From contig JAFXKY010000001.1 in assembly GCA_017531485.1 (NCBI GenBank), positions 27,960 to 91,959 of the forward strand: 64,000 nt of DNA. Reading direction: 5' to 3'. Below are positions 36,301 to 43,990 of this stretch, piece after piece; the stretch's first letter is position 1; each line of letters starts with the position of its first letter. The notes beneath the pieces were generated by a model. It did not search any database. It worked only from the letters and a program-made list of their open reading frames with translations, and was not told the origin of the DNA. The position numbers and the translations under genes were made by a program. Origin of the DNA: Eubacteriaceae bacterium (GTDB lineage: Bacteria; Bacillota; Clostridia; Eubacteriales; Anaerofustaceae).

Positions 36301-36922
36301 TACCTTCCGTATTTGCTGTAAATTTACTCAGACACTGCGAGCTAGATGTACTCATATCCACGACGATGCTCTGCCCTTTTTTCAGCTCTATGATGCCATC
36401 AAAATACGTTCCACTAATGATCAGGGATTCTCCGAACACATTGAATTTTTCGGATGATTCCTCTTCTATCATAAAATGACACCGCATATTTTCCCCGTCA
36501 TAAACAGTTACGGCATAATCTTCACCCTTATATCTTACTGTGCATGAGCTATTAACTACCAAGCACTCTCCGCCTACGATCTCAACAAGCCCGTCTTCAA
36601 TAAGGCGAACAGATACCTCACCGGAATTGAAACTGGAATAGTACCTTGCCGGATTATCACCGTACTGTACTGATACGCCTATAGTAGTGAACAGAGTGTA
36701 TATACCGTCTTCGTATTTAAGCTCGATAACTACACCCTTGTCATTCGGCTCTGTTGTGAGATCATTGTCGACCCGATAATATGGCACATTGGGTTCAATT
36801 TCTGTTCCAAACCCAATGACTTTCGGAGCAACGTCTTCCGTCGCCGCCACTCCTGCCGGCAAAGTTCCGAGTACCATCAAAACAACAAGAATAATACTCA
36901 GAGCCTTTTTTAATTTGTTCAT
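33290..36922 (-). CDS. N-terminal part of secreted beta-helix surface protein (frameshifted)
   Basis: 1,210 codons from an ATG with AAGGAGG upstream. A signal peptide (LSIILVVLMVLGTLPAGVAA, cleavage near residue 28) is followed by beta-rich sequence and two or three long right-handed beta-helix regions with repeated LTIDLNGHEIKGG, LTVNGGNITG and INGGTF motifs. Separate C..CG zinc-like knuckles (ETGICGGCNLQ, GKCDYCGKQF) lie between them. The frame ends KLCLLKTAAYS after losing one base in GGAAAGC; restoring it continues into 31308-33335, giving one protein of about 1,875 residues. Family: cell-surface/extracellular carbohydrate-binding-like beta-helix proteins; ligand unknown. Confidence 0.87.
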   Translation of the reverse strand: MNKLKKALSIILVVLMVLGTLPAGVAATEDVAPKVIGFGTEIEPNVPYYRVDNDLTTEPNDKGVVIELKYEDGIYTLFTTIGVSVQYGDNPARYYSSFNSGEVSVRLIEDGLVEIVGGECLVVNSSCTVRYKGEDYAVTVYDGENMRCHFMIEEESSEKFNVFGESLIISGTYFDGIIELKKGQSIVVDMSTSSSQCLSKFTANTEGISFHGGYRAVLGTENASVTFEQKAVSADSEILIPATTATVEDINFTGGEGYFYLGGRYGDVSFDADANVTVDGKITLDAGVEGKITATVKDVTYASVTIGKVHIGAGDGPGTVEFSHNGKDYSLTALSGKYATAVLNEESNEFEADINRHSAFISNSKLKYNGKEYDAGTCFVGKYVDSETIVHIDSIGNDHICDVEHEEGVVCGVEVIAHIVDDNGKCDYCGKQFVASVTADGATSYYDDLDSAVAAALTAEAAKITLLADVDYSTKTEGRKYLYIKDKKPAGTDTVLTLDLNGKTLKGEQFGIALDSCVLILEDSDESDEKGVIMNGDLPENPGGAYAGINIVNTCNLTINGGTIIGSSIGVNGGDRVSTTINGGKISGLERGVDAFGGTLTITGGDISSEYTAVNSMADTTTITGGKFSSKGVALYIQLGEVTVTGGEFTGSVYGDEPVKGVFCVGSDASGAVFTDEVNIIPHDNPEIKVTANDLLAEGTSFWTDKDGDGKFETMLAPSDDAMTIEGKIIVRTSCTHPAEKISYDTGICGDCQTQFAASVTADGATTYYADLDSAAVIASEAEESKITLYKDADYSEKTEGRDHFYISGSGKILTIDLNGHEIKGGDYGILIEGGDVIIEDSGDGSGKITSTTEVSGGYGINIRYGTLTVNGGNITGFTGTGIGSQADVAINGGKITGFGYHAVESYGETVITGGTFTGVDTTIRAESGHLTINGGEFYGSPGADNVGLSVGLSDTVVNINGGTFKIDNCAISAPFSLTASAPLSHKITISLDEDGNGPSFPQGICARHTTLGSFLTYGSSFWQGEKMIDLDDTETLLEGNITVKATCLHPDERINQETGICGGCNLQVYVAKVSFNGGEEQLVSDLNSDVFISDRTGKAEVTLISDIVLDGIGLWVDGRYGGISDIVLNLNGHKITGGSVSVFAVMPECSLVINGSGTVIVPDDEDAEPVAVEVTEGATAELNGITIEYADGGKLCLLKTAAYSRRKML

Positions 36923-37094
36923 AATTAATTACCTCCTTATTTAAAATGTATATTCATTGACTTCCTTTTGTAGTATTTTAATAAAAAATCAAAAAAATAG
37001 CAATATTTTCTTACACGAACTACAAAAAAAATGTATTTAAATATTAAATTGACGAGCTAAATTCATTATATAAAGTCAATATACGTAAATTCAC

Positions 37095-37130
37095 AAAAAA
37101 AAACAGGCTTCAGAATATCTGATGCCTGTC
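37095..37130 (-). terminator. Terminator of the Na/Pi transporter gene
   Basis: ACAGGCATCAGA/TCTGAAGCCTGT stem on the minus strand followed by a run of nine U. Confidence 0.9.
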
Positions 37131-37147
37131 TGAAATATATTCTTTTT

Positions 37148-38938
37148 TTAAGCTTTGACTTCATCCTTTTTCATATATTCCTTTGCAAGTGAATACTTGA
37201 TTGAATATTCCTTAAAGAATACTTCGAATGATTCATCCATTTTATACTGCATGCTGTTGATATATTCGTGGATATCGAATGAATCGGAGTCTATCGCGAT
37301 CATGGCAACTGCAATATTTGAACAATGGTCTGCGATACGTTCATAGTTTGTGAGAATATCGTTGAATACGAAGCCTGATGCGAAAGTGCACTGTCCGGCC
37401 TGAAGTCTTTCAACGTGACGCAGCTTCATTTCTGAGCAGAGGTGGTCGATATGTTCTTCAAGCGGTTCAACGCGTCTTGCAAGAGCCGAATCTTCTCTCA
37501 GGAAGACGTCCATTGTAAGACTTACGATATCTACCGTTGCAGCTTCAAGAACTCTGAGTTCATTCTGTGCATACTCTGAAAATACCGTTCCCTTTTCGGA
37601 AAGTTCTTTGCCTGCTTCGGCAAGGTTCATCGCATGGTCGGACATTCTTTCGAAGTCTGTGATCATTCTGAGGAATTTGCTTACTGCCGCATTCTGTTCA
37701 CCGTCAAGTTCATTTGCCGTGAGTTTAAGGAGATATGTTCCGATCCTGTCTTCATATGCGTCGACAATATCTTCAACCGATGTGATCGTTTCATGTCTTT
37801 TCGCGTCATACGTATGAAGCATTCCGATCGCGTCAAGGACGTTTTCTTTAGCCTTTGTCGCCATATCGATAATAGCGTTTTTACTCTGTTCGATAGCAAG
37901 CGACGGATGAGCGACGAATCTTTCTTCAAGCGGAAGAGTCTTGATAATGTCTTTTTCTGCCTTTGAAGCGTCTTTGATGAGCTTTTCAGCGAGTGTCGCA
38001 ATAATTGATGTCAACGGGAGCTGAGCAAGAACGATGACGAAGCGGTATACTGTGTTGACGATTGAAACTGTTACCATATCAAGAACAACGTCCATGAATC
38101 CGAAATGAACAAACGCGTTGATCGCATAGAACGTTACTCCGAAAAGTACCGCACCGATGACGTTCGTAAGGAGATATGCAAATGCGGTTCTCTTACCGCT
38201 TGTCGTAGCACCTACTGCTGAAAGGAGAACAGGAACTGCAGCACCGATCGCAATACCGATAGTAAGCGGAAGAACGATCTCGAATGTCATTGCGCCTGTA
38301 ATGCTCAGCGCCTGAAGGATACCTACTGCTGCAGATGCACTCTGAAGAACACAAGTGAAGAGAGTTCCTACGAGGATACCGATAAGGGGATTGGAGAATT
38401 TTGTAAGCATGCTGATGAATGCTTCACTTTCTCTTAAATGGGAAACGCTTCCGCTCATTGCTGACATACCGAACATGAGAACGGCAAATCCCATGAAGAT
38501 CTCGCCCACATTGTTCTTTGTTCTGCCTTTGGCGAACATTTTGAGATAAATACCGACAAGTGCTGAAATGCATGTGAGGGATGATGTTGAGAAGAGTGAA
38601 AGCCATCCTGTACCTTCAAGCTGAGAAAGACAGATGACCCATCCTGTGATGCTTGTTCCGAAAATAGCACCAAGAACAACAGGGATACCCTGTTTGAATT
38701 TCATGATTCCGGAGTTTACAAATCCGACGACCATTACTGATGTTGCTGATGATGACTGAATGACGGCCGTGATTGCCGCACCGAAGATACCACCCTTGAG
38801 AGGGCTTCCCGTAAGCCTGTAAAGGATCATTTCAAGCTTGTTTCCGGCTACTTTCTTGAGCCCGTCGCCCATGAGGGACATACCGAACAAAAACAGCGAT
38901 ATTCCCGTAAGAAGCTGAGTTACTACACTGATGCTCAC
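37148..38938 (-). CDS. Na/Pi cotransporter family protein with PhoU-like domain
   Basis: 596 residues. The first 310 form two inverted Na/Pi-cotransporter repeats with the QSSSATSVMVVGFV motif (near residue 60) and its second copy LQSASAAVGIL (near 199). The C-terminal 230 residues are a helical PhoU-like domain (DFERMSDHAMNLAEAGKE and TNYERIADHCSNIAVAMIAI, the two metal-binding signature repeats). The GTG start has AAAGGAG upstream. A sigma-70 promoter preceded by a PhoP-box-like array, and the PhoPR-like system 2 kb away, support phosphate-controlled phosphate transport across the cytoplasmic membrane. Confidence 0.92.
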   Translation of the reverse strand: MSISVVTQLLTGISLFLFGMSLMGDGLKKVAGNKLEMILYRLTGSPLKGGIFGAAITAVIQSSSATSVMVVGFVNSGIMKFKQGIPVVLGAIFGTSITGWVICLSQLEGTGWLSLFSTSSLTCISALVGIYLKMFAKGRTKNNVGEIFMGFAVLMFGMSAMSGSVSHLRESEAFISMLTKFSNPLIGILVGTLFTCVLQSASAAVGILQALSITGAMTFEIVLPLTIGIAIGAAVPVLLSAVGATTSGKRTAFAYLLTNVIGAVLFGVTFYAINAFVHFGFMDVVLDMVTVSIVNTVYRFVIVLAQLPLTSIIATLAEKLIKDASKAEKDIIKTLPLEERFVAHPSLAIEQSKNAIIDMATKAKENVLDAIGMLHTYDAKRHETITSVEDIVDAYEDRIGTYLLKLTANELDGEQNAAVSKFLRMITDFERMSDHAMNLAEAGKELSEKGTVFSEYAQNELRVLEAATVDIVSLTMDVFLREDSALARRVEPLEEHIDHLCSEMKLRHVERLQAGQCTFASGFVFNDILTNYERIADHCSNIAVAMIAIDSDSFDIHEYINSMQYKMDESFEVFFKEYSIKYSLAKEYMKKDEVKA

Positions 38939-38999
38939 GATGTTTTACTCCTTTATTGTTGTTTTATTATTGCCTTATACGATTTTACATCTACCGTTA

Positions 39000-39028
39000 A
39001 TCATAGCACAAAAAAGTGCAATTCTCAA
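39000..39028 (-). promoter_or_regulatory. Promoter of the Na/Pi transporter
   Basis: On the minus strand TTGAGA (39028-39023), 17 nt, TATGAT (39005-39000). Confidence 0.75.
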
Positions 39029-39034
39029 CATCAT

Positions 39035-39073
39035 TTTACATAAATTTCACATCGAATTTACGTTGATTACATA
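39035..39073 (+). promoter_or_regulatory. PhoP-box-like direct repeat array
   Basis: TTTACA (39035), TTCACA (39046) and TTTACG (39057) are spaced exactly 11 bp apart, followed by TTACAT (39067). This fits the tandem TT(A/T/C)ACA boxes with about 5-bp gaps bound by PhoP in Gram-positive bacteria. The array ends seven bases upstream of the -35 of the Na/Pi transporter promoter. Confidence 0.65.
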
Positions 39074-39101
39074 ATCATATTTCCCGTCATTACCTGACAA
39101 A

Positions 39102-39130
39102 TAAAAAACTCCGCACACAAAATGCGGAGT
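39102..39130 (-). terminator. Terminator of the SGNH hydrolase gene
   Basis: ACTCCGCA/TGCGGAGT stem followed on the minus strand by six U. Confidence 0.9.
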
Positions 39131-39153
39131 GTAATTAATCAATAAATATTAAC

Positions 39154-39849
39154 TTACATCATTTCTTTAACAGTTTTTATGATGATATCTGTCTTTTCCT
39201 TGTCAAGCTCAGTCTTCACGAGTTCTTTGTCTTCAAGGAGCACCGGTCTTTGCATATCAAATCCCTTCACTCCACCGAAGAAGTCCAGACCATATCCGCT
39301 GACGTCTTCTGAGATATCTCCCGTAAGGAGCTTACAAAGGACGCATGAGATGAGAAAATCTCCGTACGGACCTGCATGTTCGCCATCAGCGAAATAAAGT
39401 TCGATCTCGGGGTGCTCTTTGTTTACTCTTTCCCAAACTTTACCGATAGGTGCGAGAAGGGCGTTGTTTTCAGCGGCGAGTTTTTCGCATGTATCGATCA
39501 TCTTCTGCTGATTTTCGGGGAAACGCTTTTCTGCCCATGTCATGAATACTACCGGTTTCACTCCCTGACGGTGGCAAAGACCGATGATGTCTGAACCGTA
39601 ATCGAGGGTTTCTTCAATTTCCGGATACGGATGTGCTGACTGCTGAAGGACAGCATAATCATAACCACCGTACATAAGGTTGAATCTCATGGCAGTGTAT
39701 TCCTTTCTGTGCCATCTGTATCCTCTGCCGCCGTATGCAAGCATTGTGATCTCAGGCTTTTCACCTGTCGTCATTTCAACGAATCTCGCGAACAATTCGG
39801 GCATGTCATTGAAAAATGTGTGGCTGTTGCCCAAAAATAAAACTTTCAT
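39154..39849 (-). CDS. SGNH/GDSL-family hydrolase, cytoplasmic
   Basis: 231 residues with no signal peptide. The nucleophile block is GNSHTFFND at residue 7, the Gly block lies near AYGGRGYRWH, and the C-terminal Asp-x-x-His is in FADGEHAGPYGDF, so the catalytic set appears complete. Family members are esterases, lipases or deacetylases; the substrate is not evident. AAGGAG precedes the ATG. A single gene with its own terminator. Confidence 0.85.
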   Translation of the reverse strand: MKVLFLGNSHTFFNDMPELFARFVEMTTGEKPEITMLAYGGRGYRWHRKEYTAMRFNLMYGGYDYAVLQQSAHPYPEIEETLDYGSDIIGLCHRQGVKPVVFMTWAEKRFPENQQKMIDTCEKLAAENNALLAPIGKVWERVNKEHPEIELYFADGEHAGPYGDFLISCVLCKLLTGDISEDVSGYGLDFFGGVKGFDMQRPVLLEDKELVKTELDKEKTDIIIKTVKEMM

Positions 39850-39931
39850 GTATCATTCTCCTTTTCGAACAAATTACTTCCTTTATTATATCTCACATTT
39901 TCCCGATAAACAAGAAATTTCCCCCATAAAG

Positions 39932-39955
39932 TAAAAACAGGGCGGATGCCCTGCA
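39932..39955 (-). terminator. Terminator of the lipoprotein gene
   Basis: CAGGGC-ATCC-GCCCTG stem followed on the minus strand by five U. Confidence 0.85.
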
Positions 39956-39962
39956 TTACCGG

Positions 39963-40697
39963 TTACCTGATGGAGTTGTATGCTTCTGTCGTCCACATGA
40001 TTATCTGCATCTGCGCCATATGCAGCGGATGTCCATCTTCGGGATCTTCAATAAACTCTTTGGTCGTAAATGTGTCATCAACAACGAACGTCGCCTCAAG
40101 CGAACAATCATACTCCTTATTTCCCACATCGCTTCTTGATTTGAGAGGCATCACCTTTCCGTCCTTGAAAGCCATAGTATTTATTTCGATTCCGGGAATA
40201 TCGAGAGTGCCGTCGGCATACGGAGTGCTTCCGATCTCTGTCACAAGATATTCACCCCATCCCTGATAAAGTGCTCTTCCGTGTGAAAAATACATCTTTA
40301 TATCTCGGCTCAGCTCATCCTTGTCTTTCAGGATCTCGTGAGTAACTTCGGGCATAACGAAATTTACTATCATGATATGAACATTATCCGTATCTCCCTT
40401 CATTCCCCCGAAAGAAACCGCTGAAACAGGAAGCCCTGCGACAGTTTCATAATCCTGTGGGAAATATGTTATTTCACCGTCTTCGATGACAAGGTCATAC
40501 CCTTTTCCTTCAAGAACCTTCTTTGCCTCATCAAAGCTCATTCCAAGAGATACGTCATCAAATGACAACATCCCTTCCTTTACGGATATCACATCTCCCG
40601 CCAGAGATGCAGCTTCGGTCTTTTCGGAACAAGCTGCAAGGGAGAAGATAACAAGCACGGACATTAACGCGCAAAGTATATTTTTGATCTTTTTCAT
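39963..40697 (-). CDS. Lipoprotein of unknown function
   Basis: 244 residues. A lipoprotein signal with lipobox SLAAC places the Cys near residue 23. The mature part begins acidic and has a segment DVSLGMSFDEAKKVLEGKGY, a pattern common to small secreted lipoproteins with a SmpA/PASTA-like helix-beta unit, then beta-rich sequence. No enzyme motif is seen. It is divergent from the PhoPR-like two-component genes with 331 bp between, so it could be a target of that system, but nothing in the sequence proves this. Confidence 0.8.
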   Translation of the reverse strand: MKKIKNILCALMSVLVIFSLAACSEKTEAASLAGDVISVKEGMLSFDDVSLGMSFDEAKKVLEGKGYDLVIEDGEITYFPQDYETVAGLPVSAVSFGGMKGDTDNVHIMIVNFVMPEVTHEILKDKDELSRDIKMYFSHGRALYQGWGEYLVTEIGSTPYADGTLDIPGIEINTMAFKDGKVMPLKSRSDVGNKEYDCSLEATFVVDDTFTTKEFIEDPEDGHPLHMAQMQIIMWTTEAYNSIR

Positions 40698-41028
40698 AAT
40701 CTGAACTCCTTTGACAAATAATATCGAAAAAGCTTTTTCTGATTACATTATACGTATATCTGTCATGCGATTCTATCAGATTTCTGTGAATTTGAAAAAA
40801 GTTTTGTGAAGTTTTCTTCATAATTGTGTCATTTATGGATTTTTCTCCATATTTCATTTCCGATTCCCGTTCAACAATGTTTGCCGTACCACTTTTTTCG
40901 GCTTAAAACAGGCATTTTTGACAGGATCAGGATTTTGAATGGAGATTCTCTGCGATACGACCTGCTGATTTGACAATAAGGAGCTAAAAATAGTATTATT
41001 GCATCACAAACACATTAAGGGGAATATC
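40698..41028. other. Divergent intergenic region between lipoprotein and response regulator genes
   Basis: No coding potential. On the left, a TATAAT hexamer lies about 55 bases from the lipoprotein start but its -35 is poor. On the right is a good promoter (separate entry). The middle is T-rich with repeats of TTTGTGAA-like words (about 40788-40815), possible regulator sites. Confidence 0.5.
40970..40999 (+). promoter_or_regulatory. Promoter of the two-component operon
   Basis: TTGACA (40970-40975), 18-nt spacer, TATTAT (40994-40999), 30 bases before the response regulator start. Confidence 0.7.
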
Positions 41029-41706
41029 ATGATATACGTACTGGAAGATGACGAAGATCTCTGCAATCTCATAGCCCATTCGATCCGCACCGTCGGACAT
41101 GAAGCGAAAGCCTTTTACCGTCCGTCGGATATGTACAATGCAATAAAAAAGAAAAAACCGGAGCTTATCATTCTCGATCTGATGCTTCCGGAGGAAAACG
41201 GAATAACTGTTCTGAAAAAACTTCGCAAAGATATGTCCACGGAAGACATCGCAATAATTATCCTGACAGCAAGAGAAGAGGAATACCAGATGGTCCACGC
41301 CCTTGAGTCCGGCGCAGATGATTACATTACAAAGCCCTTCCGCGCAACTGTCCTCACCGCAAGAATAAACGCACTCCTCAGGCGCACAAGGCCTTCATCC
41401 GAAGGTAATGTACTTAAATTCAAGGATCTCACGCTCAACCCGGCAGCGAGAAAAGTTTCAATGGCAGGTGAAAATGTATCCCTTACTACCCGCGAATTTG
41501 ACCTTGTGTGTCTTCTGATGAGAAAGAAAGGTAAAGTTCTTTCCAGGAATTATATTCTCAGCGAGCTGTGGGGAGAAGATGCTTTCGTCGAAGAGAGGAT
41601 CATTGATTCCCACATCCGCTCGATCCGCGCCAAACTCGGAAAATGCGGGCAGTATATACGTTCCGTCCGCGGCGTGGGATACGTCATGGGAGAGAGTGAT
41701 GACTAA
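41029..41706 (+). CDS. OmpR/PhoB-family response regulator
   Basis: 225 residues from the ATG at 41029 (AAGGGGA seven bases upstream; an in-frame ATG at 40999 has none). Receiver domain: acidic pair EDDED at residues 5-9, phospho-acceptor in LIILDLMLPEENG near 50, Thr in LTARE and Lys in YITKPF near 100. The C-terminal winged helix includes LTTREFDLVCLLM and ERIIDSHIRSIRAKLG ending VRGVGYVM. It overlaps the kinase gene by eight bases. The PhoB/PhoP-type architecture and nearby Na/Pi transporter suggest phosphate sensing. Confidence 0.92.
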   Translation: MIYVLEDDEDLCNLIAHSIRTVGHEAKAFYRPSDMYNAIKKKKPELIILDLMLPEENGITVLKKLRKDMSTEDIAIIILTAREEEYQMVHALESGADDYITKPFRATVLTARINALLRRTRPSSEGNVLKFKDLTLNPAARKVSMAGENVSLTTREFDLVCLLMRKKGKVLSRNYILSELWGEDAFVEERIIDSHIRSIRAKLGKCGQYIRSVRGVGYVMGESDD

Positions 41707-43369
41707 AAAAATATTTTTCTGGTTGTCAGTAATCTCCGTATTTGCCGTCATCATAACATTTATTACATTGTCAGACGTCATATATGTTGCCACAGGCAGA
41801 CAGATCGACAACGAACTTAAAAATGAGGCTGTGATGATCGCTGCGGGAATGGATAACAAAGGAGTGGGGTACTTTGTTTATCTCGAAGATACTAAACTTG
41901 CGGATGTCAGAATAAGGTTATATCACGATTCTCATCTCGCTTACGACAGCGAACACCATGCCGACCCTGCTGAGCAAAACGTAAAGATGCGCGACATTGA
42001 AGAACTGCACGAAGCCACCGTATTCGGAGAAGGTTATGCAGTAAGGAAGACCTCTGACCCGTTCACGGTCCAGCGCTTTTATGCTATGCGCGTCACAAAT
42101 TATTATTACATCCGCCTGTCCATATTCCATCCTTCCCTCCTCGGGATCATCCGCGATAATTTCACTACGATCATCATTATCCTTCTTTCAATCATCATTT
42201 CAGCCTTCATCATGGCCAGGATCGCTTCTGTAATTATCGTAAAGCCGATAAATGAGATGGATCCGAACGACATGAAGGTTCCCGATGGATATACGGAACT
42301 TGAAAAGATCGTAAACAAAGTCAATGAGCAGATCATGCTTCTGAAAAAGAACCGCGACGAATTCAATTCCATAACTGCAAACATGAACGAAGGGCTTCTG
42401 ACGATAAATTCAAGCGGCACAGTTCTTACTGTAAACAACAGCGCCCGGCATATCCTGAACTTCCACGAGACTTTTGACGAAACAATTAACATATCTTTTA
42501 CAGAGCTGTGTGACGAAAGCATCTTTTCCGACACAATACGCTCTTCACTTGCAGGGAAGCATTCGGAAAACAGAATAAAAATAGGTGACAACACTTACGA
42601 TCTCATTTCAAACCCTATATTTGATATTGACGACAACGTCATCGGCACAGTCACTATCCTGATCAATATAACCGAAAAAGAAGAACTCGAACGATTCAGA
42701 AGAGAATTTCTCTCCAATGTTTCCCACGAACTGAAAACTCCCATAAGCAACATCCTCGGATATTCGGAACATCTCTTCAATTCTCAGGAAGATGCATCTT
42801 TAGTAAGAAAATTCTCTGAAATCATCGTAAGTGAATCCGAACGCCTTGCTAATACTCTTCGTGATATTACAAGACTTGCGAAATATGATGAAAACAAAAT
42901 AAAATCTGAGAGATACACCGTCGACCTGAAAAAAATCGTGCGCCACGTCGCCATAAGGCTTGATCTCATGGCAGAGGAAAAGAACGTCACGATAAATATA
43001 GACGGGTGCGAAACAGCATTAATAAACGGAGTCTATTCCATGTTGGATGAAATCGTTTTCAACATCATGGAAAATGCAGTGAAATATAATGTGTACGGCG
43101 GAACAGTAAACGCAATGACATATACAGAAAAAGATTACGTATATCTCATCGTCGAAGACACCGGAATCGGAATTCCTCCGAATGACCAACAAAGGGTATT
43201 CGAAAGATTCTTCCGCGTTGACCGCGCCCATTCAAAAACAATTCCCGGCACCGGACTCGGACTTTCCATAGCAAAACAGTCCATAGAGTTCCACGAAGGA
43301 AACATATCGCTTAAAAGTATCCCCGGAAAGGGCACGACTTTCACCGTTAGGCTGAAAAGCAACACATAA
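41699..43369 (+). CDS. PhoR-like sensor histidine kinase
   Basis: 556 residues from the ATG at 41699 (GGGAG upstream), overlapping the regulator gene. An N-terminal helix (about 5-30), an extracytoplasmic region of about 120 residues and a second helix (about 155-178) precede a PAS-like segment (MNEGLLTINSSGTVL). H-box FLSNVSHELKTPISN, N-box NIMENAVKYN, DTGIGIPPNDQQRVFERFFR and GTGLGLSIAKQ complete a standard kinase core. The layout is that of PhoR/WalK-type kinases; the stimulus is inferred to be phosphate limitation. Confidence 0.9.
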   Translation: MTKKIFFWLSVISVFAVIITFITLSDVIYVATGRQIDNELKNEAVMIAAGMDNKGVGYFVYLEDTKLADVRIRLYHDSHLAYDSEHHADPAEQNVKMRDIEELHEATVFGEGYAVRKTSDPFTVQRFYAMRVTNYYYIRLSIFHPSLLGIIRDNFTTIIIILLSIIISAFIMARIASVIIVKPINEMDPNDMKVPDGYTELEKIVNKVNEQIMLLKKNRDEFNSITANMNEGLLTINSSGTVLTVNNSARHILNFHETFDETINISFTELCDESIFSDTIRSSLAGKHSENRIKIGDNTYDLISNPIFDIDDNVIGTVTILINITEKEELERFRREFLSNVSHELKTPISNILGYSEHLFNSQEDASLVRKFSEIIVSESERLANTLRDITRLAKYDENKIKSERYTVDLKKIVRHVAIRLDLMAEEKNVTINIDGCETALINGVYSMLDEIVFNIMENAVKYNVYGGTVNAMTYTEKDYVYLIVEDTGIGIPPNDQQRVFERFFRVDRAHSKTIPGTGLGLSIAKQSIEFHEGNISLKSIPGKGTTFTVRLKSNT

Positions 43370-43372
43370 TAA

Positions 43373-43404
43373 AACAAAGCCGCAGGCATACCCTGCGGCT
43401 TATT
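43373..43404. terminator. Bidirectional terminator
   Basis: AAGCCGCAGG/CCTGCGGCTT stem between the kinase gene and the convergent flavodoxin gene. Confidence 0.88.
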
Positions 43405-43406
43405 GA

Positions 43407-43883
43407 TTACAATCCAAGTCCTTTATCCCACTCAGCAATCTCTTCAGCCGTCTTTTTGCCGTTTAAGATTCCGCCGTCGATAAATTCTGCACCCTTCGCG
43501 CTGACTTCAAGTTCTTTTACTGTGTTTCCCATCTTGCTTCCGCCTGATGTTGCAAAAACCACGATCTTCTTTCCGCCAAGATCATATTTTTCGAGGAATG
43601 TGTTTACGATAGTCGGCGCCACATACCACCAGATCGGGAATCCTACGTAAATCACATCATATTCCCCAAGACCTGCATCAATGTCTTTGATTGCGGGACG
43701 GAAAGATTTGTCGTTCATCTCAACTGAGCTTCTTGAATTCTTATCTCTCCAGTCGAGGTCTGCCTGAGTATATTTTTTTTCCGGCTGAATTTCATAGATA
43801 TCGCATCCGAGTGCTTCTTTCATTGTTTCCGCAAGGGCTTTTGTCGTACCGCTTGCGCTGAAATATGTAACGATTTTTTTCAT
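43407..43883 (-). CDS. Flavodoxin-like protein
   Basis: 158 residues. The FMN phosphate-binding loop is SASGTTKALAE near residue 9; VIYVGFPIWWYVAPTIVNTFLE (about 77-98) and VFATSGGSKMGNT (about 108-120) are typical of the short flavodoxin_4/BilS-type group that often reduces quinones or acts as an electron carrier. The conserved Trp pair in PIWWY stacks near the flavin. AGGAG precedes the ATG. It is a single gene with no functional partner nearby. Confidence 0.9.
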   Translation of the reverse strand: MKKIVTYFSASGTTKALAETMKEALGCDIYEIQPEKKYTQADLDWRDKNSRSSVEMNDKSFRPAIKDIDAGLGEYDVIYVGFPIWWYVAPTIVNTFLEKYDLGGKKIVVFATSGGSKMGNTVKELEVSAKGAEFIDGGILNGKKTAEEIAEWDKGLGL

Positions 43884-43954
43884 TGGTGTTCTCCTTTTTT
43901 TCTTAATTATAACACTTAAACTCAGCTTTAACGCAATACTTTATCTCAATTTTA

Positions 43955-43980
43955 TAAAAAAGGGCAGCAAAGCCGCCCTC
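43955..43980 (-). terminator. Terminator of the surface operon
   Basis: GGGCGGC-TTT-GCTGCCC stem followed on the minus strand by six U; it ends the 44-56 kb operon. Confidence 0.9.
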
Positions 43981-43990
43981 ATTCTGTAAA

